Source: Woeseiaceae bacterium
GTDB lineage: Bacteria; Pseudomonadota; Gammaproteobacteria; Steroidobacterales; Woeseiaceae
DNA: 64,000 bases
NCBI GenBank assembly: GCA_028277185.1
Contig: JANQGQ010000012.1
Location: 310,001-374,000 of the forward strand
Reading direction: 5' to 3'
Program-made: the position numbers and the translations under genes
Shown here: positions 24,720-34,300 of the stretch, piece by piece
How the letters are laid out: every line of letters begins with the position of its first letter
How positions within the stretch are numbered: position 1 is the stretch's first letter
Notes under the pieces: model-generated
Seen by the model: the letters and a program-made list of their open reading frames with translations, nothing else
Told to the model about the DNA's origin: nothing
The model's database searches: none

Positions 24720-27419
24720 CTAGTACTCCACGCGCACGCCGGCAAAGAATATCCGCCCGTTGTCGTAGATGGCGCGAGGCCGGTTGGAGTTGCCCGCAAA
24801 CTGCTCGATCGCTTCCTCCGTGAGGTTGACGGCATCGAACGTAAACGCGATCTGATCGTTGAAGCGGTATTGCAGCGATGCGTCCAGCGATTCGAGAGCG
24901 TCCTGGTCGAGCTGGGTCGAACGATCGAAAGTCACGAAGAATTCCGAACGATAGGTGTACGATAGCCGTGCGCTGAAACTCTCGACCTCGTAGAAACCGC
25001 TCAGGTTGAACTGGTTTTCGGACGCACCCGGCAGCGGGTCGCCGCTGTCCGCTTCTGCATCCACATACGTGTAGTTGGCCTGAACCCCGAAGCCGGTATC
25101 GGACGTCCAGGTGCCGGCGAGCTCGAAACCGAACGTCTCACCGCCGCCGCCGTTGGAGCGTTCGTTGATCGTGAACGGGCAATCGAACAGATTTGTCCCG
25201 GCGGGCGTACAGGCCGCGTTGGGCGCTGAGTTTGCCTGAATCGTCAGTATCCGTTCGACCGGGTTGTCGGTGATGAAGGACTCGATGTCCTTGTAGAAGA
25301 CCGCCGCGGCGAACGCCGATTGATCGGACGGATACCACTCGATACCGACGTCGAACTGGTTAGCCTGGAAAGGGTCGAGCTCCGGGTTGCCGCTGATGCC
25401 TGTCAGCGCGCCCGGATTCAGGCTTGCCCGCGGCGTGATATCCGTGAAATCGGGACGCGTCATGACACGGGATGCCGTGAAGCGATAGAGCAGCTCGTCC
25501 GTGACTTCATACACGAGGTTGAGGCTGGGCAGTACGTCCGTATAGCTCCGCTCGACGGTAACCGGGTCGTAGGCGCCAAACGCGTTCTGTATCTGTCCCT
25601 GCGGGCTGCTGACGTTGCCGCTCGAGGTCTGCTCCGTGCGCACGACGCGAACGCCGACGTTGCCCCGCCAGCGGTCGTTGTCGAAGTTCGCCATGACGTA
25701 TCCGCCGAACGTATCTTCTTCGACCGAGAAGCTCTGTTGCGGGTACAGGATACGGTCGGTGTTGGCGAGGTTGTCGAACAACAGCTGGCTCGTGCCGTCG
25801 CGATCGATCTGCCAGTAGGAATCGAGCGTGCCGGCGCCGCCGATACCGCTCAGGAAGTCGTCGGGCGTCAACGGCCCCGCAAACGCGCTGGAAGGGGTCG
25901 TATTGATGGGCACATGGAAACCGCCGTACGTCGTCGCATTGAACACCAGTTCACGCTCGTGGTCGGTGGCCTTGACGCCGAACTCGAGGGAATCGAAAAA
26001 GCCGCCATCGAGTTCACGTCTGGCGTCGACGTACAGGTATCCTTCGGAGTCGTCGTTCAGGATTTCGTGCAGCGAGCTGAAGATGAACTGAAGGTCGTCC
26101 GGATCGTTCGGATCCACGTTGTTGTACGTGACTTCAGGTGTTGCGCCGCGCAAATCGTAGTTGAACGATGCCGGGGAGCCGAACTCCACGAAGGGTTGGT
26201 TTTCGGTGTTTCCTTCGGCTTCCGTGTAGCCGATCCGGACGCTGGCGCTCCACAAGTCGTTCAGCGTGATGTCCGTGAGGAGATCGATGTTCGATGTCGT
26301 CGCCACTGCTTCGCGCTGAATGGCGTCGTAAACGACGCCGAAGTCTTCCGTGCCGCCGTTGAGCGATTCGATGGTACCGGCGACGGCCGTTCCGTCGACA
26401 ATGGTCGCGTTGGTGAGCGTGCCGCCGTTGCCGATTGCGCGGATACCCCAGGTCAGGAAGTTCTGGTTGATGTTGTCCGCCTCGAACTCGGAGTAGAGGC
26501 CGGTAAGATTGAATTCCAGGGTGTCGCTGGGTTGAAACTGGACGCTGAAGTTGCCGCCCGTGCGGACCCGCTCCTGCTCGAACAGGGCTGAGCCGATGAG
26601 CGAGGGTACGAGAACCTCCTGAGTACCGGGGCCGGGATCCGCGTCCGCCGTGAAGTAGCCCAGCACCTCGACGCCATCGCGGCGGATGTTTCTTTCCTGG
26701 CGAACGACTGCGGCCATGATGCCGAAGTTGCGCTGGTCGTTCGTCCAGCTAACGAGGCCGGAAAAGTTCGGGTCCGTCTCGTCCGCAAGCTCGGTGTGGG
26801 CAAGCTGCAGGTTGGCGACCGCCGTCAACGAATCGAGGTCGAACGGATTGCGCGTGATTACGTCGACCGTGCCGCCGATACCGCCTTCTTCGAGGTTTGC
26901 CTGCGAGCTCTTATAGACCTTCACCTGCCCGATGATGTCGCTCGGCAGCATGAGATAGTTGAAGCTGCGCGTCGTGTTGAGCTGGTCGAGAATGAACCAG
27001 TCCGCCGTTGCCAGCGCATGCCCGTTGAGCAGCGTGCGGGTCAGGTTTGGCGCCGTGCCGCGAATGTTGACACGTTCGCCCTCACCGAATTCCCGGTTGA
27101 TGACGACGCCTGGCAAACGCTGCAGAGCCTCCGCCAGGTTTTTGTCCGGAAACTTGCCGACGTCCTCGGCCGAAATGGCATCGACTGCCGCGTTGGCGAA
27201 GCGCTTGGCCGCTATGGAGTCCATGATGCTGCGCTTGACGCCGGTGACGACGATCTCCTCCAGCATCGTGTCGTCGTCCGACTGCGCAAGCGCTGCGGTG
27301 GGCCCTGCGCAGAGCGCGGTCGCTACCGCGGAGGCGATGATGGAACGTTTGAGCACGGGCGGTTTTGAAGCCGTTTTCACCGCGCGATCCATGGCTTTTC
27401 GATTGCGTTTCTTCGACAT
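24720..27419 (-). CDS. TonB-dependent receptor for chitooligosaccharides (Caulobacter-type)
   Basis: About 899 residues. The ATG at 27419 has GGGGG upstream. A long signal peptide (…KRSIIASAVATALCAGPTAALA), TonB box EEIVVTGVKRSI, plug with FPDKNLAEALQRLPGVVINREFGEGERVNIRGTAPNLTRTLLNGH, a plug-end segment VYKSSQANLEEGGIGGTVDVITRNPFDL and a barrel ending FFAGVRVEY are all typical of the carbohydrate-uptake receptor group. A near-consensus promoter and a perfect LacI operator lie upstream, placing it in the GlcNAc regulon. It should import chitooligosaccharides across the outer membrane for the hexosaminidase. Substrate is inferred from the locus. Confidence 0.9.
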   Translation of the reverse strand: MSKKRNRKAMDRAVKTASKPPVLKRSIIASAVATALCAGPTAALAQSDDDTMLEEIVVTGVKRSIMDSIAAKRFANAAVDAISAEDVGKFPDKNLAEALQRLPGVVINREFGEGERVNIRGTAPNLTRTLLNGHALATADWFILDQLNTTRSFNYLMLPSDIIGQVKVYKSSQANLEEGGIGGTVDVITRNPFDLDSLTAVANLQLAHTELADETDPNFSGLVSWTNDQRNFGIMAAVVRQERNIRRDGVEVLGYFTADADPGPGTQEVLVPSLIGSALFEQERVRTGGNFSVQFQPSDTLEFNLTGLYSEFEADNINQNFLTWGIRAIGNGGTLTNATIVDGTAVAGTIESLNGGTEDFGVVYDAIQREAVATTSNIDLLTDITLNDLWSASVRIGYTEAEGNTENQPFVEFGSPASFNYDLRGATPEVTYNNVDPNDPDDLQFIFSSLHEILNDDSEGYLYVDARRELDGGFFDSLEFGVKATDHERELVFNATTYGGFHVPINTTPSSAFAGPLTPDDFLSGIGGAGTLDSYWQIDRDGTSQLLFDNLANTDRILYPQQSFSVEEDTFGGYVMANFDNDRWRGNVGVRVVRTEQTSSGNVSSPQGQIQNAFGAYDPVTVERSYTDVLPSLNLVYEVTDELLYRFTASRVMTRPDFTDITPRASLNPGALTGISGNPELDPFQANQFDVGIEWYPSDQSAFAAAVFYKDIESFITDNPVERILTIQANSAPNAACTPAGTNLFDCPFTINERSNGGGGETFGFELAGTWTSDTGFGVQANYTYVDAEADSGDPLPGASENQFNLSGFYEVESFSARLSYTYRSEFFVTFDRSTQLDQDALESLDASLQYRFNDQIAFTFDAVNLTEEAIEQFAGNSNRPRAIYDNGRIFFAGVRVEY

Positions 27420-27482
27420 AGCTACCCCCATGATGTGTCGATGTAAGCCGTGTCAGCGACGCACATAGGCAAATAACACGTC

Positions 27483-27498
27483 GAGACAACGTTGTCTC
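27483..27498. promoter_or_regulatory. LacI-type operator before the chitin TonB receptor
   Basis: GAGACAACGTTGTCTC, identical to the other two operators. On the minus strand it lies just downstream of the -10 element of the promoter at 27502-27530, over the expected transcription start, so a bound repressor would block initiation. Confidence 0.88.
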
Positions 27499-27501
27499 AC
27501 G

Positions 27502-27530
27502 ACTCTAGGCTTCCATTTGGGCGTTGTCAA
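27502..27530 (-). promoter_or_regulatory. Sigma-70 promoter of the chitin TonB receptor
   Basis: On the minus strand TTGACA (27530-27525) is a perfect -35 element, followed after exactly 17 bases by TAGAGT (27507-27502), a 4/6 match to the -10 consensus. The LacI operator follows directly. The leader to the start codon at 27419 would be about 75 bases. Confidence 0.7.
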
Positions 27531-27635
27531 GGGTGCTGATGACGGAATACCCGACCGCTGCGGTGTTTGATGGTTGTCGCAGGGTGTCGGGCCTCTGAGC
27601 CGGTTCAGCACCGGCCTCTGTCGTCGACGATTCGA

Positions 27636-27845
27636 TCAGAAGTAGCGCTCGAACCGAACATGGAAGGTGTAAGGTGTTCGTTCGTACTCAGTGGCTGCGG
27701 CGGTCGTTCGGCGTCCGCCGTACTTACTACGCCTGCTTCCGAAAGGCAGTTGCGCGCTGAGGATCATATTGGCTTTGTTCGACAGCGGGAGCTGCCCTGC
27801 CTGCTCGGGGCAGTCTCCACGAAAGGTAGAGCGGCAGGGTTTCAG
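27636..27845 (-). pseudogene. Possible C-terminal remnant of an outer membrane protein
   Basis: On the minus strand a frame ends at a TGA at 27636-27638 with the residues YTFHVRFERYF. Aromatic or hydrophobic residues at positions -1, -5, -7, -9 and -11 and the final Phe form the beta-signal of outer membrane barrel proteins. Upstream residues (LPLSNKANMILSAQLPFG) also alternate as beta-strands do. Further 5' the frame runs into the Fpg/Nei gene on the other strand and loses sense, so only a tail would be left. It fills most of the otherwise empty 350-base gap 27499-27848. Chance cannot be ruled out. Confidence 0.35.
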
Positions 27846-27848
27846 CCA

Positions 27849-28760
27849 GTGCCAGAACTTCCCGACATAACGGTTTATATCGATGCCCTGAAGACTCGCC
27901 TCGAAGGTCGCGTCCTCGAACAGGCGCGGATACAGAGCCCGTTCCTGCTGCGTACGGCATCGCCCCCGGTCGAGGCTGCTCTCGGGCACCGCGTTACGGG
28001 ATTCGAACGCCTCAGCAAGCGGATTGCGCTGGGTTTCGACAACGACATCTGGTGGGTGCTGCACCTGATGATCGCGGGCCGCCTGCACTGGCGCGACGAG
28101 GCGCCGAAGCGGCCGTCGCGAACGGCGCTTGCGGCGTTTACCTTCGACAGCGGCGTGCTGACGCTGACCGAAGCGGGCAGCAAGAAGCGGGCCTCGCTGC
28201 ATATCGTGGAGGGCGCGGACGCCATGCACGGCATGAACCCGGGCGGACTCGAGGTCATGGACGCCGGTCTCGATGCATTCAGTGAGGCGTTCACGGCACG
28301 TAATCACACGCTGAAGCGGGCATTGACCGACCCGCGCATCCTGAGCGGCATCGGCAATGCCTACTCGGATGAGATCCTGCACCGAGCGGGCTTGTCGCCC
28401 GTCAAACTGACGCAGTCGCTCAGCGCGGGCGAGCTGGCCGCTCTGCACGCCGCCGTCCGCGACGTTCTGCGCGAGTGGATCGAAAGGCTGCGACAGCAAT
28501 ACCGTGACGACTTCCCTGGGAAAGTCACGGCCTTCCGGCCCGACATGGCCGTGCACGGCCGCTATGGCAAGCCCTGCCCGGTGTGCGGATCCGAAGTACA
28601 GCGCATTCGCTACGCCAGCAACGAAACGAACTACTGTCCCCGCTGCCAGACGGGCGGCCGCTTGCTGGCCGACCGGTCACTGTCACGTCTGCTGAAGAAA
28701 GACTGGCCCCGCTCGATCGACGAGCTCGAAAAGAGTCGCCCGGCCAACAAGGGCAAATAG
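27849..28760 (+). CDS. Fpg/Nei-family DNA glycosylase
   Basis: A 303-residue base-excision repair enzyme. The GTG at 27849 is chosen because it gives (M)PELPDITVYI: mature Fpg/Nei enzymes need the N-terminal Pro followed by Glu as catalytic residues. Other motifs: HLMIAGRLHW, the helix-two-turn-helix region PRILSGIGNAYSDEILHRAGLSP, and the C-terminal zinc finger CPVCG...NYCPRCQ. A tail rich in Lys follows the finger. It removes oxidised bases from DNA. The sequence has FDNDIWWVLHLM where MutM proteins have a slightly different loop, so I cannot separate MutM from Nei-like specificity. No link to its neighbours is apparent. Confidence 0.88.
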   Translation: MPELPDITVYIDALKTRLEGRVLEQARIQSPFLLRTASPPVEAALGHRVTGFERLSKRIALGFDNDIWWVLHLMIAGRLHWRDEAPKRPSRTALAAFTFDSGVLTLTEAGSKKRASLHIVEGADAMHGMNPGGLEVMDAGLDAFSEAFTARNHTLKRALTDPRILSGIGNAYSDEILHRAGLSPVKLTQSLSAGELAALHAAVRDVLREWIERLRQQYRDDFPGKVTAFRPDMAVHGRYGKPCPVCGSEVQRIRYASNETNYCPRCQTGGRLLADRSLSRLLKKDWPRSIDELEKSRPANKGK

Positions 28761-28927
28761 GTCTGCCGCGGTCGATTGGCGCACAGCTTGACGCCGGCTG
28801 AGCCCAACTGAGGCGCACGTCACAGATTGCGGCGCTGAAATACTAAACACTCTCGCTGTCGCCGGTCCGCGACACCCGGTCCGGTGGCCGGGTACAGCGG
28901 ATTATGTCAATCACATGGAGTGTGCGC
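28761..28927 (+). other. Upstream region of the 26-kb envelope cluster
   Basis: No gene. A perfect 6-bp hairpin ACCCGG/CCGGGT with an 8-base loop lies at 28874-28893, without a T-run. I see no convincing -35/-10 pair. A GGAG at 28917-28920 serves the start at 28928. Confidence 0.4.
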
Positions 28928-29449
28928 ATGCGAAGGAGTGTCGCGAAGCTGACGCCGTTGCTCTGCATTTTCCTGATGCTTAAGTCGGCGAACGCCGGCG
29001 AGGCTGACATCAGAAGCCTCGATGAGCAGGTGCAGGAAATCAAATCCGACGTTCTGGGGATTGCCTCGGAACTCGACAATCTCGAGGAGCGGCTGCTGTA
29101 TCCGTCCGGTACGCAGGTCGCCGTGTTTGTCGAAATGGCCGAAAAGGACACGTTCCGGCTCGACGCGATACAGGTCCGCATCAACGGCGAACTCGCCGCG
29201 CACCACATCTACAGTTTCAAGGAACTCGAGGCGCTGGAGAAAGGCGGCGTCCAGCGCGTCTACACCGGGAACGTACCGACCGGGCAGCACGAACTCAGCG
29301 TGCTCGTGCTTGGCAAGCTCAAGAACGGCAAGGACTACGAGCAGAGCGGCAGCTTCCCGTTCTCGAAGGGGGTAGAACCCAAGACCCTCGGCATCACGCT
29401 TGCCGGCCCGGGGCTCGGCGACAAGGGAATCGACGTCAGGGACTGGTAG
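28928..29449 (+). CDS. Exported coiled-coil protein, first gene of the envelope cluster
   Basis: A 173-residue protein. The ATG at 28928 has GGAG seven bases upstream and a clear signal peptide (MRRSVAKLTPLLCIFLMLKSANA). After a short coiled coil (DIRSLDEQVQEIKSDVLGIASELDNLEERLL) comes a beta-rich domain of about 110 residues: TQVAVFVEMAEKDTFRLDAIQVRINGELAAHHIYSFKELEALEKGGVQRVYTGNVPTGQHELSVLVLG. I do not recognise a named family; similar small proteins start AgmX/ExbD clusters in related bacteria and are sometimes mislabelled 'AraC'. The PEGA-like pattern NVPTGQHELSV suggests an Ig-like fold. The next gene follows by 3 bases. Confidence 0.7.
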   Translation: MRRSVAKLTPLLCIFLMLKSANAGEADIRSLDEQVQEIKSDVLGIASELDNLEERLLYPSGTQVAVFVEMAEKDTFRLDAIQVRINGELAAHHIYSFKELEALEKGGVQRVYTGNVPTGQHELSVLVLGKLKNGKDYEQSGSFPFSKGVEPKTLGITLAGPGLGDKGIDVRDW

Positions 29450-29452
29450 CCC

Positions 29453-31357
29453 GTGACCCGCTTTCAACCCAATCCGTTCGCGCTGGTACCGCTGCTCTGT
29501 ATCGTCGCGGCTCCTCTGCGCGCCGAAGCGCCGACCGACATGCACTTCGGCGAGGCGCTCTACTACGCCCACCAGGGACAGTACTTCGAGGCGCTCCAGC
29601 GCCTCGACGCGGAAGTCAGGCAGCATGAGGGCGTCGACGAACCCGAGCTCGACACGCTGTATCGCTATATCGACGACGCCGAGTTCTCGCTCGGCGATTT
29701 CGAGCTGCGCTACCGCATGCACCACCGCGCCGGCCGGGCGATCCGGGCCGTGCTCGAGGGCGCCGTCGACGAGACGATCCGCAACGACGCTGCTTTCCGG
29801 CTTGCAAGAATTCACTTTCAGAAAGGGCAGACAGCGGATGCGCTCGACGCGCTCGAGCGCATCGACGGCAAGGTACCGGACGCCATTCGCGACGATATCG
29901 CCTTCCTGCGCGCCAACATCTACCTCGCCGAGGACCGGCCGGGCGATGCCGCGGACATCCTCGTATCGCTGCAGAATTCGGCGCGGTTCGGCGGTTTCGC
30001 GGCCTACAATCTCGGGATAGCACAGCTTCAGAACGGTCAGCGCGCCGCGGCCATCGAGCAGCTTGCAAAGGCAGGACAACGCGACGCGCGGATGCCCGAG
30101 GAACTCGCGATCCGGGACAAGGCCAACCTCGTGCTCGGCTCCGTGCTGATCGAAACCGATGCCTACGCCGAGGCACGGCCGTATCTGAACCGGGTCCGCC
30201 TCGACGGGCCGTTCTCGAACAAGGCCCTTCTGAGTGCCGGCTGGGCCAGCGTTTCCGACGAAAACTACGAGCGTGCCGTCGTTCCCTGGAAGATCCTCGC
30301 CGAGCGGGAAGTGACCGATCCGGCGACCCAGGAGGCGATGCTTGCTCTGCCCTATGCTTACGGCAAGCTCGGGGTACACGGGCGCGCCGCCGTTCACTAC
30401 GGCTATGCGCTCGACGCCTTCGGCAGCGAGATCGACAAGCTGGACCGGTCGATAGAAAGCATCCGCGAGGGCCGGTTTCTCGATGCATTGATCCGCGAGG
30501 AAATCCGTCTGAACCAGGACTGGGTCGTTCGGCTCCGGACGCTCCCCGAGACGCCCGAAACCTACTACATGCTCGAGCTTCTCGCGTCGCACGATTTCCA
30601 GACGGGTCTGCAGAACTACCTCGATCTCGCCGATCTCTACCGCAAGCTCGGGAGCTGGCGGCAGGGCTTCGATGCCTACGGCGAGATGGTGCAGATCCGC
30701 CGCGGCCACTACGAGCCGCTCCTGCCGGACGTCGACGAGGAGTTTCGCGCGCTCGATTCGCGCATCCGGCTGCGTCGGGAGCAGCATCGCTCGCTCGTCC
30801 AGCGCAAGGACGACATGTTAACGACGCCGCGGCCGGAGTTTCTCGCGACCCGCGAGGAGCAGGCGCTTATCGAGCGCCTCACGCTGCTGCAAGCGGCGCT
30901 CGAAGATGCCGACGAAGTCACTGCGAAACGCCTCGGACAGAGAAACCGGCGCCTTCGCGGCAGCATCACGTTCGTGCTGGAGACCGAGTATCACGATCGC
31001 CTCGCCCGTTTCGACGCCCGGCTCGAGGAACTCAACGATGCCATGGCGATCATGCAGGCGGCCTACGATCAGTACGTCCGCTCCCGGCAGGCTGCGACCC
31101 ACAGCTACGAGGGCTACGACGACGGTCTCGATGGACTCGAGCTACGTGTCGAGCGGGCAAGCGAAACCGTCTGGACGCTCATGGCCCGTCAGGGGCGCGA
31201 GCTGGAGATCGCCGCGATCGAAGAGCTCACGCTGCGCCGCCAGCGACTTGCGGGCTACCGGGACAAGGCGCGCTTCGCGCTGGCCGACAGCTACGATCGC
31301 GCAACCCAGGCGCAGGCGCGGAGCGAAGCGATTCCGCAGAGCGAAGCCGAGCGATGA
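29453..31357 (+). CDS. Exported TPR/coiled-coil protein
   Basis: A 634-residue protein from a GTG start, with signal peptide NPFALVPLLCIVAAPLRAEA. Residues about 30-330 are TPR-like helical pairs (GEALYYAHQGQYFEALQRLDAEV; NLGIAQLQNGQRAAAIEQLAKAG; AYGKLGVHGRAAVHYGYALDAF). Residues about 420-634 are mostly long charged helices (EEFRALDSRIRLRREQHRSLV..., DRLARFDARLEELNDAMAIMQAAYDQY) and likely coiled coil. Located in the periplasm by prediction. Its stop overlaps the start of the next gene (ATGA). In Myxococcus the comparable clusters encode TPR-rich periplasmic scaffold proteins (GltD/E/I type); the specific equivalence is not shown. Confidence 0.75.
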   Translation: MTRFQPNPFALVPLLCIVAAPLRAEAPTDMHFGEALYYAHQGQYFEALQRLDAEVRQHEGVDEPELDTLYRYIDDAEFSLGDFELRYRMHHRAGRAIRAVLEGAVDETIRNDAAFRLARIHFQKGQTADALDALERIDGKVPDAIRDDIAFLRANIYLAEDRPGDAADILVSLQNSARFGGFAAYNLGIAQLQNGQRAAAIEQLAKAGQRDARMPEELAIRDKANLVLGSVLIETDAYAEARPYLNRVRLDGPFSNKALLSAGWASVSDENYERAVVPWKILAEREVTDPATQEAMLALPYAYGKLGVHGRAAVHYGYALDAFGSEIDKLDRSIESIREGRFLDALIREEIRLNQDWVVRLRTLPETPETYYMLELLASHDFQTGLQNYLDLADLYRKLGSWRQGFDAYGEMVQIRRGHYEPLLPDVDEEFRALDSRIRLRREQHRSLVQRKDDMLTTPRPEFLATREEQALIERLTLLQAALEDADEVTAKRLGQRNRRLRGSITFVLETEYHDRLARFDARLEELNDAMAIMQAAYDQYVRSRQAATHSYEGYDDGLDGLELRVERASETVWTLMARQGRELEIAAIEELTLRRQRLAGYRDKARFALADSYDRATQAQARSEAIPQSEAER

Positions 31358-34300
31358 ACCGCCTGCCGATTGCCATTGCCGCGCTTGCCCTGGCGGCCTG
31401 CAGTTCCACCGTGGAGCAGAGCGGCACTCTCGCGGAACTCGATACCGTGGAGGCGGACCTCGACGAGATCTATCTCGAAGACAGTCTCGAGCGGGCGGCG
31501 GACAGCTATCGCCGCTATCTCGCCGAGACCGAGGAAAGCGAACTCACGCCCGAGGCGATGCGCCGGCTGGCCGACCTGCAGCTGGAGCGCGAGTATGGCG
31601 TCATCGGCCCGACCCGCCCGACGGGCGGCAGCAGCCGGCCCGCGATGCAGGCGCCGGAGACGGCCCGCCGCGACGCGGCTGCCGGCGCCGTGATCGGTAC
31701 GCGCACGGCCAGCGCCGCGAATACGGCCGACGCCCGGGAATCCGACAGCGATTTCGAGGCGCGCGCATCCGAACGCGACGCACTGTTGTCCGCCGACGCC
31801 GGATACACCGCGGAGCTGCCGCCCGGCGAGACCGTCGAGGTGCCGTCCGGGCCGCTCGAGGCGATCGAGACCTACAAGAAGATTCTCGCGACCTATCCGA
31901 ACTACGAATACATCGATCAGGTGTACTACCAGATGACGCGGGCGTACGAGGAACTGGGCCGCACGGACGAGGCGGTCGAGGTCATGGAGCGTCTGATCGC
32001 CGAACACCCGGGCTCGAAATACCTCGACGAGGTGTACTTCCGGCGCGGCGAGTACTTCTTCGTCCGTAAGCGCTACCTCGATGCCGAGGAGAGCTATGCG
32101 GCGATCACGCGGCGCGGGGCATCCTCGGACTACTACGAGCTCGCGCTCTACAAGCTGGGCTGGAGTCTCTACAAGCAGGAGATGTACGAGGAGGCGCTGC
32201 ACCAATACCTGGCGATGCTCGACTACCGGGCCGGCAGCGGCTTCGACTTCGATTCGATCGACCCGGAGGACGAAGAGCACCGCGTTACGGACACGTTCCG
32301 GGTCATCAGCCTGAGCTTCTCGAATCTCGGCGATGCCGACGTCGTCAACGAGTACTTCGCGAAGCACGGCCACCGAAGCTACGCCGATAAGATCTATGCG
32401 AACCTCGGCGAATTCTACTTCGCGAAGCTGCGGTACGAAGACGCCGCTTCCGTCTACAAGTCGTTTACCGGGCTGAATCCGCACCATCGCGCATCGCCGT
32501 ATTTCAGCATGCGCGTCATCGACATCTACGCCGAGGCCGGCTTTCCACAGCTCGTCGTCGAGGCGAAGAAGGAATTCGCCGGCACCTACGCGGTCGACGC
32601 GGACTACTGGACTGCGATCGATATCGGCAGCTCGGAAGAAGTCGTGGGTTTCCTCAAGACGAATCTCGAGGATCTGGCCAACCACTATCACGCGCTGTAC
32701 CAGGAGGAGCTGCTCGAAGAGGAGCGTCCCGGCAACTTCACAGAGGCGCGGCGCTGGTACACGCAGTACATAGCGTCGTTCCCGACGGACGAAGATACGC
32801 CGCCGATCAACTACCAGCTCGCCGACCTGCTGCTGGAAAACGGCGAGCTCAATGCGGCGGCGCTCGAGTACGAGCGGACCGCCTACGAATACGGCGAGCA
32901 CGAGCAGGCGGCGGCCGCGGGCTACGCCGCCGTCTACGCGCATCGTCAGAATCTCGAGCGTACCGGCGAATCGGCGGAAGCGGCGGTACGGCAGGCAACC
33001 GTCGCAAGCTCCCTGCGCTTCGCCGACACGTTTCCCGATCACGAGCAGGCAGCCGTCGTGCTCGGAGCGGCCGCGGACGATCTCTACGGGATGCAGGAAT
33101 TCGAGCCGGCCATTGCAGCCGCGCGGAAGCTGATCGACCGCTATCCCGACACGGACACAGGGCTCGTTCGCTCCGCCTGGACCGTCGTGGCGCACTCCTC
33201 GATCGACATCGAGGCCTATCCCCAGGCCGAGCAGGCCTACACGAACGTGCTCGGTCTGACGGCAGCCGATGACGATTCGCGGCCCGCGATCGTCGACGGT
33301 CTGGCGGCGTCGATCTACAAGCAGGGCGAGCAGTCGCTCGCGGCGGAGGATTATCGCGCCGCCGCCGATCATTTCCTGCGCATCCGCGACGTGGCGCCCG
33401 GGTCGTCGATCCGCACGGCGGCCGAATACGATGCCGCGGCGGCGTTGATTCAGGTCGAGGACTGGGGCATGGCGTCTGGCGTTCTGGAAGCGTTTCGCGA
33501 GGAGTTTCCGGAGCACGAGCTGAATACCGAAGCGACCAAGCAGCTTGCCTTCGTTTATCGCGAAGACGGTCAGATCGAGCGCTCGGCGTCCGAGCACGAA
33601 CGGATGGCGGCCGAAGCGGACGACCCCGGGTTCGCCCGCGAGGCGCTGTTGACGGCCGCCGAACTCTACGACGAAGCCGCAAGCATGGACAACGCTATCC
33701 GTGTCTACCTGGCATATGTCGATGCCTACCCGCGCCCGCTCGATCTCGCGGCCGAGTCGCGCACGCGCCTTGCGGCGATCTTCGAGGAAACCGGGGATAC
33801 CGCGCGCTACTACGAACAACTCGGCGAAATTGTCGCGCTCGACGCGGCGGCGGGTGCCGACCGCACGGATCGCAGCCGGGTTCTTGCCGCGAGGGCGGCG
33901 CTCGTGCTTGCCGAACGACGTTACGAGTACTTCGCCGAGCTTTCGCTGACCCTGCCGTTCGACGAGAGTCTGAAGGCCAAGCAGGCGCGCATGGACGAGG
34001 CGCTCAACGCGTTCGAGGCCCTGGTCGACTACGAGGTCGCCGAAGTGACCGCGGCGGCCACCTATTACATCGCTGAAATCTACTTCGGCTTCAGCGCTGC
34101 GCTGCTCGAGTCCGAACGCCCCGACGGTTTGTCCGCGTCCGAAACGCTCGACTACGATATGGCGCTCGAAGAGGAAGCGTTCCCCTTCGAGGACCGGAGC
34201 ATCGAGGTCCACGAGGCCAATTACGAGCTGCTTGCCGCGGGCATCTACAACGCCTGGGTGCAGAAGAGTCTCGACAAACTCGCCGGGCTGATGCCGGCGC

